Below, piece by piece: positions 27,981 through 38,144 of a stretch of 64,000 nt of DNA (position 1 is the stretch's first letter; every line of letters starts with the position of its first letter). This stretch comes from Mycobacterium bourgelatii (GTDB lineage Bacteria; Actinomycetota; Actinomycetes; Mycobacteriales; Mycobacteriaceae). The position numbers were made by a program, and so were the translations under genes. Under the pieces are notes generated by a model that saw only the letters and a program-made list of their open reading frames with translations, was not told the origin of the DNA and made no database searches. The stretch covers positions 4,774,001 to 4,838,000 of the forward strand of contig NZ_BLKZ01000001.1 of NCBI RefSeq assembly GCF_010723575.1, read 5' to 3'.

Positions 27981-27984
27981 AGCA

Positions 27985-28218
27985 CATACTGCGCTGACTG
28001 TTGGTCGGCGGATCACGGCGTCGCGTACCGCATCCGCCGTCCAAAGCTTTTCGAGTCACAGTGCCGCGACCTCCCCATCGATCGCCGCTGCAATGAGTTC
28101 GTCGAACACTGCCGCATAGTCCCCCAACCCCTGCGAGACATCACGGCCAAATGCCCGCTCAATCGCCATCTTTGACCGCACAGTGCATCGCAATAACGGA
28201 GCACCCGCAGCTACTAAG
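27985..28218 (-). pseudogene. 3' end of second ParA gene plus start of its RHH partner (remnants)
   Basis: 28056-28218 encodes LVAAGAPLLRCTVRSKMAIE, then RAFGRDVSQGLGDYAAVFDE, which matches the ParA C-terminus at 26283 (RDRGAIERAFGRGFPQHLGD). Its TGA overlaps a GTG (28057-28059) that begins a frameshifted version of the RHH protein (in the corrected frame TADAVRDAVIRRPT), fading out near 27985. The ParA 5' part is at 29866-30312, across an IS insertion. Confidence 0.8.
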
Positions 28219-29865
28219 CCTGGATCCACTGACGAATGAGCTGTCTGTCGGGGTGTCGGTATAAGGAAGTGCCCTCTGAGCTGGGATGATTGGTGTTCTT
28301 CAGGCAACAATCGGTCCAGTTCGAGAAAGGCACTTCCAGTGCGAGTGTCCCACACCTTCACCCCGCAGTCCGCCGTATTCGATGAGGACAATCTCGTGTC
28401 GTGCGCGGGCCTGGTGCCGGTGATGGTCTTGGCTGAGCAGGCTGGCCTGTCGGAGTTGTTGGCCAACAAGATTCACATCACGGCACCTCGGATCAAGTCC
28501 GGGTCGGCCAACCCCGCCCCGAAACTGGCCACCCTGATCGCGAGCATGTGCGCGGGCGCGGACTACATCGACGATGTCGACCTGGTCCGCGCCGGCGGGA
28601 TGAAGACCCTTTTTCACCGGGTGTATGCGCCCTCAACGGTGGGAACTCTGTTGCGGGAGTTCACCTTCGGCCATGCCCGCCAGTTGGATTCGGTGCTGGC
28701 CGAGCATCTGGCCGGTCTATGCAAACGGACCGATCTGCTGCCCGGCGCGCAGGTGCGTGCCTTCATCGATATCGATTCGTTGGTGCGCCCAGTCTATGGA
28801 CACGCCAAGCAGGGCGCCTCTTACGGGCACACCAAGATCGCCGGCAAGCAGGTCCTGCGCAAAGGCCTCTCGCCTCTGGTCACCACCGTCAGTACCGACA
28901 CCGCGCCCCAGTGGTGACCGGGATCCGGCTCCGCGCCGGCAAAGCCAACTCCGGCAAAGGTGCGGCCCGTATGGTCGCCCAGGCGATCACCACTGCCCGC
29001 GCAGCCGGGGTGAGCGGGCTGATCACCGTGCGCGGTGACAGTGCCTACGGCAACCGTGCGGTGATCCGGACCTGCCGCCGCTACGGTGCGGTGTTCTCGC
29101 TGGTGCTGACCCGCAACACCGCAGTGCAACGCGCCATCGACGCGATTCCCGAGGGCGCGTGGACCCCGGTGAAATACCCCGGCGCCGTACTCGATCCCGA
29201 TACCGGAGCATGGATCTCTGACGCCGAAGTCGCCGAGACCACCTACACCATGGCCGAATCCGATACCGAGGCGATCACCGCCCGCCTGATCGTGCGCCGT
29301 GTCAAAGACGCCACCCAACCCGACGGACTGTTCCCGATCTGGCGGTATCACCCGTTCTTCACCAACTCCACCGAGCCCGCCACCGACGCTGACATCACTC
29401 ACCGCCGCCACGCCATCATCGAAACCACCTTCGCAGATCTCATCGACGGACCCTGGCTCACATACCTTCTGGACGCTTCGGCGCCAATTGCGCATGGGCG
29501 ATCTGCGCGGCCATCGCACATAACCTGTTGCGTGCGGCCGCGACCCTGGCCGGCACCCGCCACCGCAACACCCGCGGCACCACCCTGCGCCGACACCTGG
29601 TCAACATCCCCGCACGCCTGGCCCGACCCCAGCGCAAACCGATCCTGCACCTACCCACCCACTGGCCCTGGGAACCCGCCTGGATCACCCTGTGGCACAA
29701 CATCATCGGCCACCCACAACGAACCTGAACATCATCACACGACCCGACAACCAGGACCCCACAGGAAAAGCTGGGCAGACCAGCAGCTACCCCGCGTCCA
29801 CCGTCACCAGAATCAAGATCAAAGGCTCAACCAATCACCACGACGGCCCATCGGTGGTTTGAGGC
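28219..29865 (+). mobile_element. IS1380-family insertion sequence B, inserted in second parA
   Basis: 1,647 bases flanked by the 4-base direct repeat TAAG (28215-28218 and 29866-29869), the target duplication length expected for IS1380. Ends begin CCTGGATCCACTGA and, on the other strand, GCCTCAAACCACCGA, an imperfect inverted pair. Joining the flanks across one TAAG brings the two ParA halves together (MPHAL to VAAGAP), so the insertion point is well defined. Confidence 0.85.
28339..29728 (+). pseudogene. IS1380-family transposase, two frameshifts
   Basis: The first frame starts MRVSHTFTPQSAVFDEDNLV and covers the N-terminus and first catalytic Asp (AQVRAFIDIDSLVRPVYGHA), breaking at about 28905 in a C run (APQW stop instead of APVVTGIRLR). 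The second frame covers ARAAGVSGLITVRGDSAYGN (second Asp) to HAIIETTFADLIDGP, with the Glu region. Around 29455 one base is missing and the third frame gives HIPSGRFGANCAWAICAAIA and ends with HWPWEPAWITLWHNIIGH. All domains are present, so only point changes inactivated it. Programmed frameshifting is possible but not usual for this family. Confidence 0.87.
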
Positions 29866-30312
29866 TAAGGCATGGGGCATCGCTACCGCCTCTGCCTTCC
29901 GCATGTCGAGCATGGTCAACAGAATCGTCGTGGGACGGTGTGCAGTGATGTCCAACGTTGGCCAAATCCGATCGATGTCCGCGGCACGAGTTCCCGTCGG
30001 AATGATCACTAGATCGGCTGCATCAACCGCCGCGTCAATCGCCGCCGCCACGCCAGGCGGGCTATCTACCAACAGCAGCTCTCCGGGTCCGCTGGACAGC
30101 GCCCGCACAACCGACCCCGTCCCCGGAATGACCTCAAAGGGCAACGGAGTACCCCGATGCGCCGCCCGGTCGGCCCACGAAGATGCCGATGCCTGCGGAT
30201 CGGCATCTATCACCCGCACCGGGAGCCCTCGGCGCACCGCGGCCGACGCCAAGAACATTGCGGTCGTCGTCTTTCCGACGCCGCCCTTCGTGTGCACCAG
30301 CGACCAGATCAC
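29866..30312 (-). pseudogene. 5' part of second ParA-family ATPase (split by IS1380)
   Basis: Starts GTG 30310-30312 (VIWSLVHTKGGVGKTTTAMF, nearly the same as the intact ParA). It keeps RVIDADPQASASSWADRAA, LLLVDSPPGVAAAIDAAVDA and ILLTMLDMRKAEAVAMPHAL, then runs into IS1380 element B. All nucleotide-binding motifs are present, but the C-terminal quarter lies beyond the IS at 28056-28218. As read the chain would end in IS sequence at 29827. A paralogue of 26283-26891, with differences spread evenly, so the duplication predates the insertion. Confidence 0.88.
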
Positions 30313-30737
30313 AGCTCTGCGAGTCCCTTCAAACGCGCGCGGGGAAGCAGACACCGCTTCCCTGGGTCGACGCTGCCAGCTAGGTGGTGGACCCCACCTG
30401 CTAGTAACCGGCTCCCAAGTTGATCCGTGCGCAAAAACGCCAAACTGGCGAACCCACAGAACAGGCGAAAAAGCGGCTCCCCGCTGCACGCAACCCGCCT
30501 ACCGCGAAGAACCTCCTGCCGAACGCAAATGAGATTAGGCCTTTCATGTGAGTTCCGGAACGATTTTCACAAATTGCCTTGGATGAACCCGCGGGTTTCG
30601 CGGCGGAAGCAGTGGCAACCGTCCGGCGCATGCCTGCAACGGCGCGCATCGCGAGTCGCCGCGCGCCAACATCACGGTGTCACCCGACGGCGCTTTGCGG
30701 CCACGCCTGCCACACCCACGGGGCCCACAGCGGTACC
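30313..30737. other. Right border region of the island, upstream of lprE
   Basis: About 425 bases with no gene I can support. The switch from island-type to backbone sequence must lie here, since lprE is backbone. No tRNA gene or obvious attachment repeat matching the deaD side was found by eye. The lprE promoter is expected in the last 150 bases. Confidence 0.45.
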
Positions 30738-31340
30738 GTGCGCGATGTGTGGTCGCTATCCTCTCGCGCCACGCCGCTGGCAGGCGTGGCTGTCCTCGCC
30801 CTAGCCGCAGCGACGTTGGTGGGCTGCGGATCGGGGGACTCCACCGTCGCAAAAACACCAACCGCCAAACCCAGCACCGCGACGACGCCCGCCGGCAGCG
30901 CCGAAAGGACAGCAGACCCCACGCCCGCCACTGCTGCCCCGCCCACCAGCGAAGCACCGAAGGACCCGTGTGAGGTCAATCTCGCCTCGCCCACCATCGC
31001 GAAAGTCGTCTCGGAATTGCCCCGCGAGCCGCGCACCGCGCAGCCTTGGAATCCTGAACCGCTGGCCGGCAACTACAACGAGTGCGCGCAGCTGTCGGCC
31101 GTGATCATCAAGGCCAACACGAACGCGGGCAACCCGCCAACCCGAGCGGTGCTGTTCCACCTCGGCAAGTTCATCCCGCAGGGTGTGCCAGACACATACG
31201 GATTCAACGGCATTGACCCTTCTCAGACGACCGGCGACACGGTGGCGATGACGTACACCAACGGTGTCGGGTTGGCCAGCGTGGTGAAGTTTCACTGGAA
31301 CGGCAGCTCCGTCGAGGTCATCGGGAATACGCGAGGTTGA
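30738..31340 (+). CDS. lprE: Lipoprotein LprE
   Basis: 200 residues from GTG 30738 (VRDVWSLSSRATPLAGVAV), a basic then hydrophobic signal ending in lipobox LVGC with Cys30, so it is a membrane-anchored lipoprotein. A Thr/Pro/Ala-rich linker follows, then the conserved body DPCEVNLASPTIAKVVSELP, NYNECAQLSAVIIKANTN and YIPQGVPDTYGF-like text (KFIPQGVPDTYGFNGI), ending VEVIGNTRG. This matches what I recall of Rv1252c. Its biochemical role is unknown. It restores the M. tuberculosis order (next to the nuclease-helicase) after the 29-kb island. Confidence 0.9.
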   Translation: MRDVWSLSSRATPLAGVAVLALAAATLVGCGSGDSTVAKTPTAKPSTATTPAGSAERTADPTPATAAPPTSEAPKDPCEVNLASPTIAKVVSELPREPRTAQPWNPEPLAGNYNECAQLSAVIIKANTNAGNPPTRAVLFHLGKFIPQGVPDTYGFNGIDPSQTTGDTVAMTYTNGVGLASVVKFHWNGSSVEVIGNTRG

Positions 31341-31425
31341 GCAAGCCGGTTGAGCCAGCCGGTTGAGCCTGCCGCCGCCAAGCGGCGCCGCCTAGTTGTC
31401 AGACCATTCCCCTACAGTGGCAACC

Positions 31426-34400
31426 GTGTTCATCGCGGACGGCAGCATCGTCTACAGCGCTTCGGATCTGGCATCCGCAGCGCGCTGCGAGTACGCGCTG
31501 TTACGGGATTTCGACGCCCGATTGGGCCGGGGTCCCGCCGTCACCGTCGAGGACGAACTGCTGGCACGGACCGCTGCCCTTGGCGACGAGCATGAGCGGC
31601 GTCGGCTCGACCAATTGCGCGAAGAATTCGGAGACGGAGTCGCCGTCATCGGTCGTCCGGCGTACACGGTGGCGGGGTTTACGGCGGCAGCCAAGGCGAC
31701 CCAGCGCGCGATCGCCAATGGCGCGCCGGTGGTGTATCAGGCCGCGATGTTCGACGGCCGTTTCGTCGGGTTCGCCGATTTTCTGATCCGCGACGGCGAG
31801 CTGTACCGGGTCGTGGACACCAAGCTGGCCCGGTCCCCCAAGGTCACCGCGCTGTTGCAGCTGGCCGCCTACGCGGACGGGCTGACTGCTTCGGGCGTGC
31901 CAGTGGCTCCCAAGGCCGAACTGGAACTCGGCGACGGGACCGTGGTCCCATACCGCGTCGAGGACCTGATCCCGGTCTACCGCACCCAGCGCGCGAGCTT
32001 GCAGCGTCTGCTCGACGACCACTACGCGTCCGGGGCGGCAGTGCGCTGGGATGACGAAGAGGTGAAAGCGTGTTTCCGCTGCCCGCTGTGCGTCGAGCAG
32101 TTGCGCGCGACCGACGACCTGCTGCTGGTCGCCGGCATGCGAGTAAACCACCGGGAGAAGCTGATCGACGCAGGCATCACCACCATCACCGAACTCGCCG
32201 AGCATTCCGGCCCGGTACCCAATCTGGCCGCGAGCGCCCTGACCAAGCTCACCGCCCAGGCGCGAATACAGGTCCGCCAACGCGATACCGGCACACCGCA
32301 ATTCGAGATCGCCGACCCCCAGCCGCTGTCGCTGTTGCCCGAGCCGAACCCGGGTGATCTGTTTTTCGACTTCGAAGGCGACCCGCTGTGGACGGCGGAC
32401 GGCACCGAGTGGGGGCTGGAGTACCTGTTCGGCGTGCTGGAGGGCGGGCGGAGGGGCGCCTTCCGTCCATTGTGGGCGCACAACCGGGTGGACGAGCGCA
32501 ATGCGTTGAAAGAGTTTCTGGCGATGGTGGCCAAGCGCCGCAAGCGCTATCCAAACATGCACATCTACCACTACGCGCCGTACGAGAAGACTGCGTTGCT
32601 GCGGCTCGCCGGTCGCTATGGCGTCGGCGAGGACGACGTCGACGACTTGTTGCGCAATGGCGTCCTGGTAGACCTTTATCCGTTGGTGCGCAAGAGCATT
32701 CGCGTTGGTGCGGAGTCCTTCAGCTTGAAGGCGCTGGAACCGCTCTATATGGGAGACCAGCTGCGCTCGGGGGACGTCACCACCGCCACCGACTCGATCA
32801 CCTCCTACGCACGCTACTGCGAACTGCGCGACGCGGGTCGCGCAGAGGAGGCCGCGACTGTTCTGAAAGAGATCGAAGATTACAACCACTACGACTGCCT
32901 GTCGACCCGCAAACTGCGTGACTGGCTGCTCATGCGCGCCTGGGAGGCCGGTGTCACCCCGGTTGGGGTGCAACCGATTCCGGATGGCGCCGCCATCGAA
33001 GACCACGACCAACTGGCCGCGAGGTTGTCGGAGTTCAGCGGGGACACCGCGGCGGCGGACCGCACGCCAGAGCAGATCGCGGTTGCCCTGGTGGCCGCCG
33101 CCCGCGGCTATCACCGCCGCGAGGACAAGCCATTTTGGTGGGCGCACTTCGACCGGCTGAACTATCCCGCGGAAGAATGGTCGGACAACACGGACGTTTT
33201 TCTCGTCAGCGATTTCGCCGTCGTCGCCGACTGGCACACGCCTCCCCGTGCGCGCAAGCAACAGCGCCGCCTGCGGCTGACCGGTGAGCTGGCGCGCGGT
33301 GACCTCAAGACGGAGGTCTACGCCCTGTACGAACCTCCGGCTCCGCCCGGCATGACGGACGACCCCGACCGCCGGGCGGCGGCAAAGGCCGTCGTCGTTG
33401 AAGTCGACGACCCCGTCGTGCCCACCGAGGTCGTCATCCTCGAGCGAACGGGCGCTGACGGCAACATATTTCACCAGACTCCGATCGCTCTAACGCCCGG
33501 GCCTCCGGTGCCGACGGGGGCGTTGCGCGCATCCATCGAGTCGACGGCCGCGGGCGTCGCCGAAGGTTTGCCGCAGCTACCCGAGACCGCGCTGATGGAC
33601 GTGTTGTTGCGCCGCGCGCCGCGCACTCGCAGCGGCGCGGCACTGCCGCGCGGCGGGGACATCGTCGCCAACATTACCGAGGCGGTGCTCGATCTCGACT
33701 CGTCTTACGTGGCGGTGCACGGCCCGCCCGGAACGGGCAAGACCTACACCGCCGCTCGGGCGATCACGCACCTGGTCACCGCCCACGACTGGCGCATCGG
33801 TGTGGTCGCACAGTCGCACGCCACGGTCGAGAATCTGCTGGGCTGCGTGATCGACGCCGCCCTGGACCCACAGCAAGTGGCCAAGAAGCGCTCCGGCTGC
33901 GAAAACCCACGCTGGCAGGAGATCAGCGAGAACGCCTACCCGGCATTCATCGCTGAGACGGCGGGTTGCGTGATTGGCGGCACGGCATGGGATTTCGCTA
34001 ACAGCAACCGAGTGCCCCCGGGCAGTCTGGATCTGCTCGTCATCGACGAGGCCGGCCAATTCTGCCTGGCCAACACGATTGCCGTGGCCCCGGCGGCAGC
34101 AAACCTGTTGTTGCTCGGCGACCCTCAACAACTGCCGCAGGTCAGCCAGGGCACTCACCCCGAACCGGTCGACAGGTCCGCGCTGGACTGGCTGGTCGAC
34201 GGCCAGCCGACCCTGCCCGACGAGCGTGGTTACTTCCTGGACCGCTCCTACCGCATGCACCCTGCGGTTTGCGCTGCGGTGTCGGCGTTGTCGTATGGGG
34301 GCAGGCTGCACTCCCATGACGACTGCACCGCTGCGCGTCGCCTTGCCGGATGCGAGCCCGGTCTGCGGGTGCTTTCCGTTCGCCACCAAGGCAATTCGGT

Positions 34401-34833
34401 GGAAAGCTCCGAAGAGGCCGACGCGATCGTCGCCGAGATTCGGCGCCTGAAGGGCAGCTTGTGGACCGATGAGCACGGCACCCGCCGGTTGGCGCCCGCC
34501 GACGTGCTGGTGCTGGCGCCGTACAACGCACAGGTAGCGCTGTTGCGCCACCGATTGGCCGAGGCCGGCCTGGCCAAGGTGCGGGTCGGCACCGTCGACA
34601 AGTTCCAGGGCGGGCAGGCACCGATAGTCTTCATCTCGATGACGGCCTCATCTATCGATGACGTGCCGCGCGGAATTGCGTTCCTGCTCAACAGGAACCG
34701 GCTTAACGTCGCCATCAGCAGGGCACAGTTCGCGGCCGTGATCGTGCGCTCGGAACTGCTGACCCAATACCTGCCGGCCACGCCCGCCGGACTGGTGGAC
34801 CTGGGCGCCTTCCTCGCGTTGACCGGCGAGTGA
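31426..34833 (+). CDS. TM0106-type RecB-like nuclease fused to superfamily 1 DNA helicase
   Basis: 1135 residues from GTG 31426 (VFIADGSIVYSASDLASAAR); the TTG at 31396 would add ten residues unlike the family. The N-terminal Cas4/RecB-like nuclease has AARCEYALLRDFD, GFADFLIRDGELYRVVDTK (Asp...DxK metal site) and a Cys cluster CFRCPLC. A middle RNase H-like domain starts FFDFEGDPLW. The C-terminal SF1 helicase carries Walker A GPPGTGKTYTAARA, DEAG, GDPQQLPQV, TVDKFQGGQAPIVFIS and LNVAISRAQ. Probably a DNA-repair or end-processing enzyme. Corresponds to Rv1251c. Starts 85 bases after lprE in the same direction, likely co-transcribed. Confidence 0.9.
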   Translation: MFIADGSIVYSASDLASAARCEYALLRDFDARLGRGPAVTVEDELLARTAALGDEHERRRLDQLREEFGDGVAVIGRPAYTVAGFTAAAKATQRAIANGAPVVYQAAMFDGRFVGFADFLIRDGELYRVVDTKLARSPKVTALLQLAAYADGLTASGVPVAPKAELELGDGTVVPYRVEDLIPVYRTQRASLQRLLDDHYASGAAVRWDDEEVKACFRCPLCVEQLRATDDLLLVAGMRVNHREKLIDAGITTITELAEHSGPVPNLAASALTKLTAQARIQVRQRDTGTPQFEIADPQPLSLLPEPNPGDLFFDFEGDPLWTADGTEWGLEYLFGVLEGGRRGAFRPLWAHNRVDERNALKEFLAMVAKRRKRYPNMHIYHYAPYEKTALLRLAGRYGVGEDDVDDLLRNGVLVDLYPLVRKSIRVGAESFSLKALEPLYMGDQLRSGDVTTATDSITSYARYCELRDAGRAEEAATVLKEIEDYNHYDCLSTRKLRDWLLMRAWEAGVTPVGVQPIPDGAAIEDHDQLAARLSEFSGDTAAADRTPEQIAVALVAAARGYHRREDKPFWWAHFDRLNYPAEEWSDNTDVFLVSDFAVVADWHTPPRARKQQRRLRLTGELARGDLKTEVYALYEPPAPPGMTDDPDRRAAAKAVVVEVDDPVVPTEVVILERTGADGNIFHQTPIALTPGPPVPTGALRASIESTAAGVAEGLPQLPETALMDVLLRRAPRTRSGAALPRGGDIVANITEAVLDLDSSYVAVHGPPGTGKTYTAARAITHLVTAHDWRIGVVAQSHATVENLLGCVIDAALDPQQVAKKRSGCENPRWQEISENAYPAFIAETAGCVIGGTAWDFANSNRVPPGSLDLLVIDEAGQFCLANTIAVAPAAANLLLLGDPQQLPQVSQGTHPEPVDRSALDWLVDGQPTLPDERGYFLDRSYRMHPAVCAAVSALSYGGRLHSHDDCTAARRLAGCEPGLRVLSVRHQGNSVESSEEADAIVAEIRRLKGSLWTDEHGTRRLAPADVLVLAPYNAQVALLRHRLAEAGLAKVRVGTVDKFQGGQAPIVFISMTASSIDDVPRGIAFLLNRNRLNVAISRAQFAAVIVRSELLTQYLPATPAGLVDLGAFLALTGE

Positions 34834-34854
34834 CCGACGGCGCTACGCAGGACT

Positions 34855-35930
34855 CACGGGAAGTTCGTCCCGGGTAAGCCGTTCGTGCCGGGAACGCCGG
34901 TTACGGGGTTGCCGTTGCCACCGTCCTGGCCGTCGCCGGCGGTGCCGCCGGTGCCGTTGCCGCCGGTGCCGCCTTGGCCGTTGTTCACGGCGTTGACGAA
35001 GATGGGGCGTCTCCACCATCCCCATGCCGGTGGGCATCACCACCATCACCGCTCTGGCCGATAGCGCTAGCTTGAGCCCCTCGGAGAAGGCGCCTATCTG
35101 GCCACTGCTACCGGTGCCGCCGACACCTCCCCCAAGGGCCGGTCACCGCCACCGCCGCCAAGACCGGTGCCGTCCGCGACGGCGCAAGTGCCACAGGCGA
35201 CGACACCGCCGATACCACCGCTGCTGCCTTCGCCACCATCGACGCCGGCATCACCGGCGGAGGTGCCATAGGTAATCACACCGCCAAGGCGGTCGTCACC
35301 CAGACCACTACCACCAGCGCCGCCAGTACCGTCGGCTGCGCTGCTCGTTCCGCCCGCCTCACCGACTGCGGTCGCGGTGGCAGGGTGCCACACCGTCGAC
35401 GGCGAGTGTGGCGTCGCCACCCTTACCGTCGGTCCCACCGGCACTTGAATGCCCCGTCCGTCCAGGCCACTCGGCACCGCCTTGTGCGGTTGTGCCCGAG
35501 ACCGTGCCGCTGTTGGCTTCCAAGACGTGGCGCCGCCACCGCGTAGCCGGCCTGAGCGGCGGTGCCTGCGGTGCCCCGTACCACCGGTCGCTGCATCACG
35601 AGCTCCGCCCCTCAGCGCGGCCGGAGCCGCCGTCGCCATCCGCATCGAACAGACCGCCGTTTGTGCAGACACCCATGCCACCAGCTCCACCAGTGGACCA
35701 CCGTTCTGCGCGGAGTTGCCGATGGTGCGACGTCGACGACGTCGGTGGCGCCTGTTCCGCCCCGACCACCGGCACCGCCCCCGATGCCCGCCGATGCCGG
35801 CACTAACGGCGCCGCCCGGGCTTATGGGCTGTCGCGACCGAACGAAAAAACATACTTTTGGTACAGAATCACCCTGTTCCTTTGTGGTCGCCTGCGACAT
35901 CGAACTTTCTCGGGCGAAGTCCCGGCAAAA
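34855..35930 (-). pseudogene. Degenerate PGRS-like glycine-rich gene remnant
   Basis: On the minus strand, glycine-rich text (GGTGGGGDRP, GSSGGIGG, TGGAGGSG, GQGGTGGNGTGGTAGDG) appears in successive frames and ends GVPGTNGLPGTNFP with TGA near 34855. No PE domain can be found upstream; the 5' part (about 35700-35930) is scrambled. This looks like a decayed PE_PGRS gene between the helicase and the MFS gene. About 220 further bases to the MFS stop at 36149 hold nothing recognisable. Confidence 0.6.
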
Positions 35931-36148
35931 TCCAGCAAATGGATGACCAAAGCGCTGCGGGTCCAAATGATGCCGTTGCAGATGCCCGGTACGCGGCGGT
36001 TTGGGTCGGCTCCGGTGCAGCGCGCCACGGTTGAATTGATCCGAAAGCAGAAGACGCTACGTGCCCGGTGGCCGTGCGTTGTGGCGATACCTGGTGGCGA
36101 TGAGTGCCCGGCCGTCTACACGGTGAGCGGAGATCCCCCCACCTAAGC

Positions 36149-37954
36149 TCAGCCGTCCCAGCGACTCAGCGAGCGGCGAGCGTGGGCCGTCTGAAAGCCG
36201 TCCCTCCCGGAGCCGATCGGCGCTTCAGAACGGACGTACGGGGTTGCGGCACGCGGTCGCCGCCCCGGGGGCACCAACGGTTGCGGGTCGACGCCGTCGA
36301 CAGCGGCTTCCGAGGACACCCGCTGCGGGACTCGCGGTGCCGGCTGGTCATCCGGTTCGCGACGAAGGATGTACTCGACGTATTCGTCGTCGTCGAAGTC
36401 GTCGTCGTATTGGTAGTCGTCATGCGGGTCTTCGTCGTAAGGCGGCTCGTCGGAGTGCATCGAGCCGGCGATGCCGATCAGGAACAGCGCGGCGACGATC
36501 CCGAACAGGGCGATGAACGCAGGCAGCAGCATGGACTGCGACATCGCGGCCGCAAAGGGCTCGCGGGCGAAGTCGGGTAACTGCAGGCCGACGCCCTCGT
36601 CCTCAAGCACGCCGGCGTCGACGGAGCCGGACCCCGTTAATCCCGCCAAGAACGAGGCCGGCATCTCGGCACCAATCCGCGACGTCATGAACGCGGCCAT
36701 GCCCGCACTACCCAGCACCGCACCCAGCTGCCGGGTCGTGTTGTAGACACCCGAACTGGCACCGGCAAGGTCGGTCGGCAGCTTGCGGGTCGCGGTGGCG
36801 GCGAGCGGCGACCACACGAACGCCATCCCGGCGCCCATGACGCACAGCGGTAGCACCAGGCGCCAGATCGGCGTGCTCGGGTCCATCTCGATCGAAAGCC
36901 AGGTCAAGGAGATCGCCAGTACCGAAAAGCCGAAGCCGAGCACGGGCAGCGGATGGGCCCTGTCGATGATCCTGCCGGCGAACGGGGACAGTACACCGCT
37001 GACGATCGCCAACGGCGCGAGCAGCACCGCCGATCGGGTGGGCGACAGGCCACACACCGCCTGCGCATAGAACATCAGCGGCAGCATCATCGCCGTCGAC
37101 GCGAACGCGGTGACGGCCACCCCGACGTTGCAGAGGCTGAAGTCGCGGTCGCGGAAGATACGTAGCGGGATCAGCGCGCCGCGGCGGTTGATGGACTGCC
37201 AATAGATAAACGCCCACATGAACCCCGCGCCGGCGACGAGCACCGCCCAGATCCAGGGTTGCCAGTGCGCGGATTGACCTTCCTGCAGCCCGAAGACCAA
37301 GAGAAACAAGCCCACCCCGGACAACCCCACGCCGATGAAGTCGAAGCGTTGCGCGTCCACCGGCAACTCCGGGATGAACAACGCCGCCAACGCCAGCGCG
37401 ATGATGCCGAGGGGAACGTTGACGAAAAAGATCCACTCCCAGCCCAGAGAGTCCACCAGAACGCCGCCGGCCAGCGGGCCCATCAGGCTGGCGACGCCAG
37501 CGGTCGCTCCCCAAGCACTCATCGCGGTGCCGCGGCGCTGCACGGGGAAGATCCGGGTGATCGCCGACAGCGTCTGCGGGGTGAGTAGTCCGGCACCCAC
37601 ACCTTGCACGGTGCGCGCGGCGATGAGCATGGCGGCGCTGTTGGCCAAACCGCACCCCGCTGAGGCGACCATGAACACCAACAGGCCAAGCAGATACAGG
37701 TTCTTGGGGCCGAATCGGTCGCCGAGACGGCCGGCCACCAGCAGCACCACCGCGTAGCCCAGCAGGTAGGCGCTGGTCACCCAGATCACCGTGTCGTAAC
37801 CGATATTCAGCTGCACCATGATGGTCGGGTTTGCGATGGAGACGACCGTCGCGTCCAGCATGATCATGAAGAAGCCGAGCATCATCGCCCACAGCGCGTG
37901 CCACGGATTACCGGAGTAGCTGCCCCCGGGGGTCCGGCTCGTCGCCGTGGTCAT
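36149..37954 (-). CDS. MFS drug exporter of the 14-helix DHA2 (EmrB/QacA) type
   Basis: 601 residues from ATG 37952-37954 (MTTATSRTPGGSYSGNPWHA). First helix MMLGFFMIMLDATVVSIANP carries the DHA2 motif D1 (LDxTVVNVALP-like). GRLGDRFGPKNLYLLGL is motif A and GVGAGLLTPQTLSAITRIFP is motif C-like. About 14 hydrophobic helices follow to IALFGIVAALFLIGIAG. The C-terminal tail is long and very acidic (DEDPHDDYQYDDDFDDDEY) and ends basic. A proton-driven exporter in the inner membrane, substrate unknown, matching Rv1250. Divergent from the gene at 38145, sharing a 190-base promoter region. Confidence 0.92.
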   Translation of the reverse strand: MTTATSRTPGGSYSGNPWHALWAMMLGFFMIMLDATVVSIANPTIMVQLNIGYDTVIWVTSAYLLGYAVVLLVAGRLGDRFGPKNLYLLGLLVFMVASAGCGLANSAAMLIAARTVQGVGAGLLTPQTLSAITRIFPVQRRGTAMSAWGATAGVASLMGPLAGGVLVDSLGWEWIFFVNVPLGIIALALAALFIPELPVDAQRFDFIGVGLSGVGLFLLVFGLQEGQSAHWQPWIWAVLVAGAGFMWAFIYWQSINRRGALIPLRIFRDRDFSLCNVGVAVTAFASTAMMLPLMFYAQAVCGLSPTRSAVLLAPLAIVSGVLSPFAGRIIDRAHPLPVLGFGFSVLAISLTWLSIEMDPSTPIWRLVLPLCVMGAGMAFVWSPLAATATRKLPTDLAGASSGVYNTTRQLGAVLGSAGMAAFMTSRIGAEMPASFLAGLTGSGSVDAGVLEDEGVGLQLPDFAREPFAAAMSQSMLLPAFIALFGIVAALFLIGIAGSMHSDEPPYDEDPHDDYQYDDDFDDDEYVEYILRREPDDQPAPRVPQRVSSEAAVDGVDPQPLVPPGRRPRAATPYVRSEAPIGSGRDGFQTAHARRSLSRWDG

Positions 37955-38144
37955 GTCCACACCTCGATTCGGCTCCCGGGGAACGGGTATTGGGAACGGG
38001 TATTGGGAGGGAGTCAGGCCCAGCCTTGCATTATCCCGGCCGGCCGAGTGAGTCGCTCGTTGACCTAGCGGGTAAACGCCAACGAGCCCGTAATCCGGGC
38101 AGCGGACGCTAGCCTGGTAGGACGTCGTTCTGAAGAGAGGCAAC

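Noticed and set aside
28548..29948. A single 466-codon gene
   Set aside because: Its first about 120 codons are out of frame relative to the transposase and its end runs on Pro/His-rich text. The true product needs two frame corrections.
1240..30730. Prophage or integrative element with integrase
   Set aside because: No integrase, capsid, portal, relaxase or tRNA attachment site was seen; only IS transposases and a ParA pair.
36708..37904. 398-codon minus-strand frame
   Set aside because: It overlaps the MFS exporter in another frame and shows only Arg/Gly-rich shadow composition.
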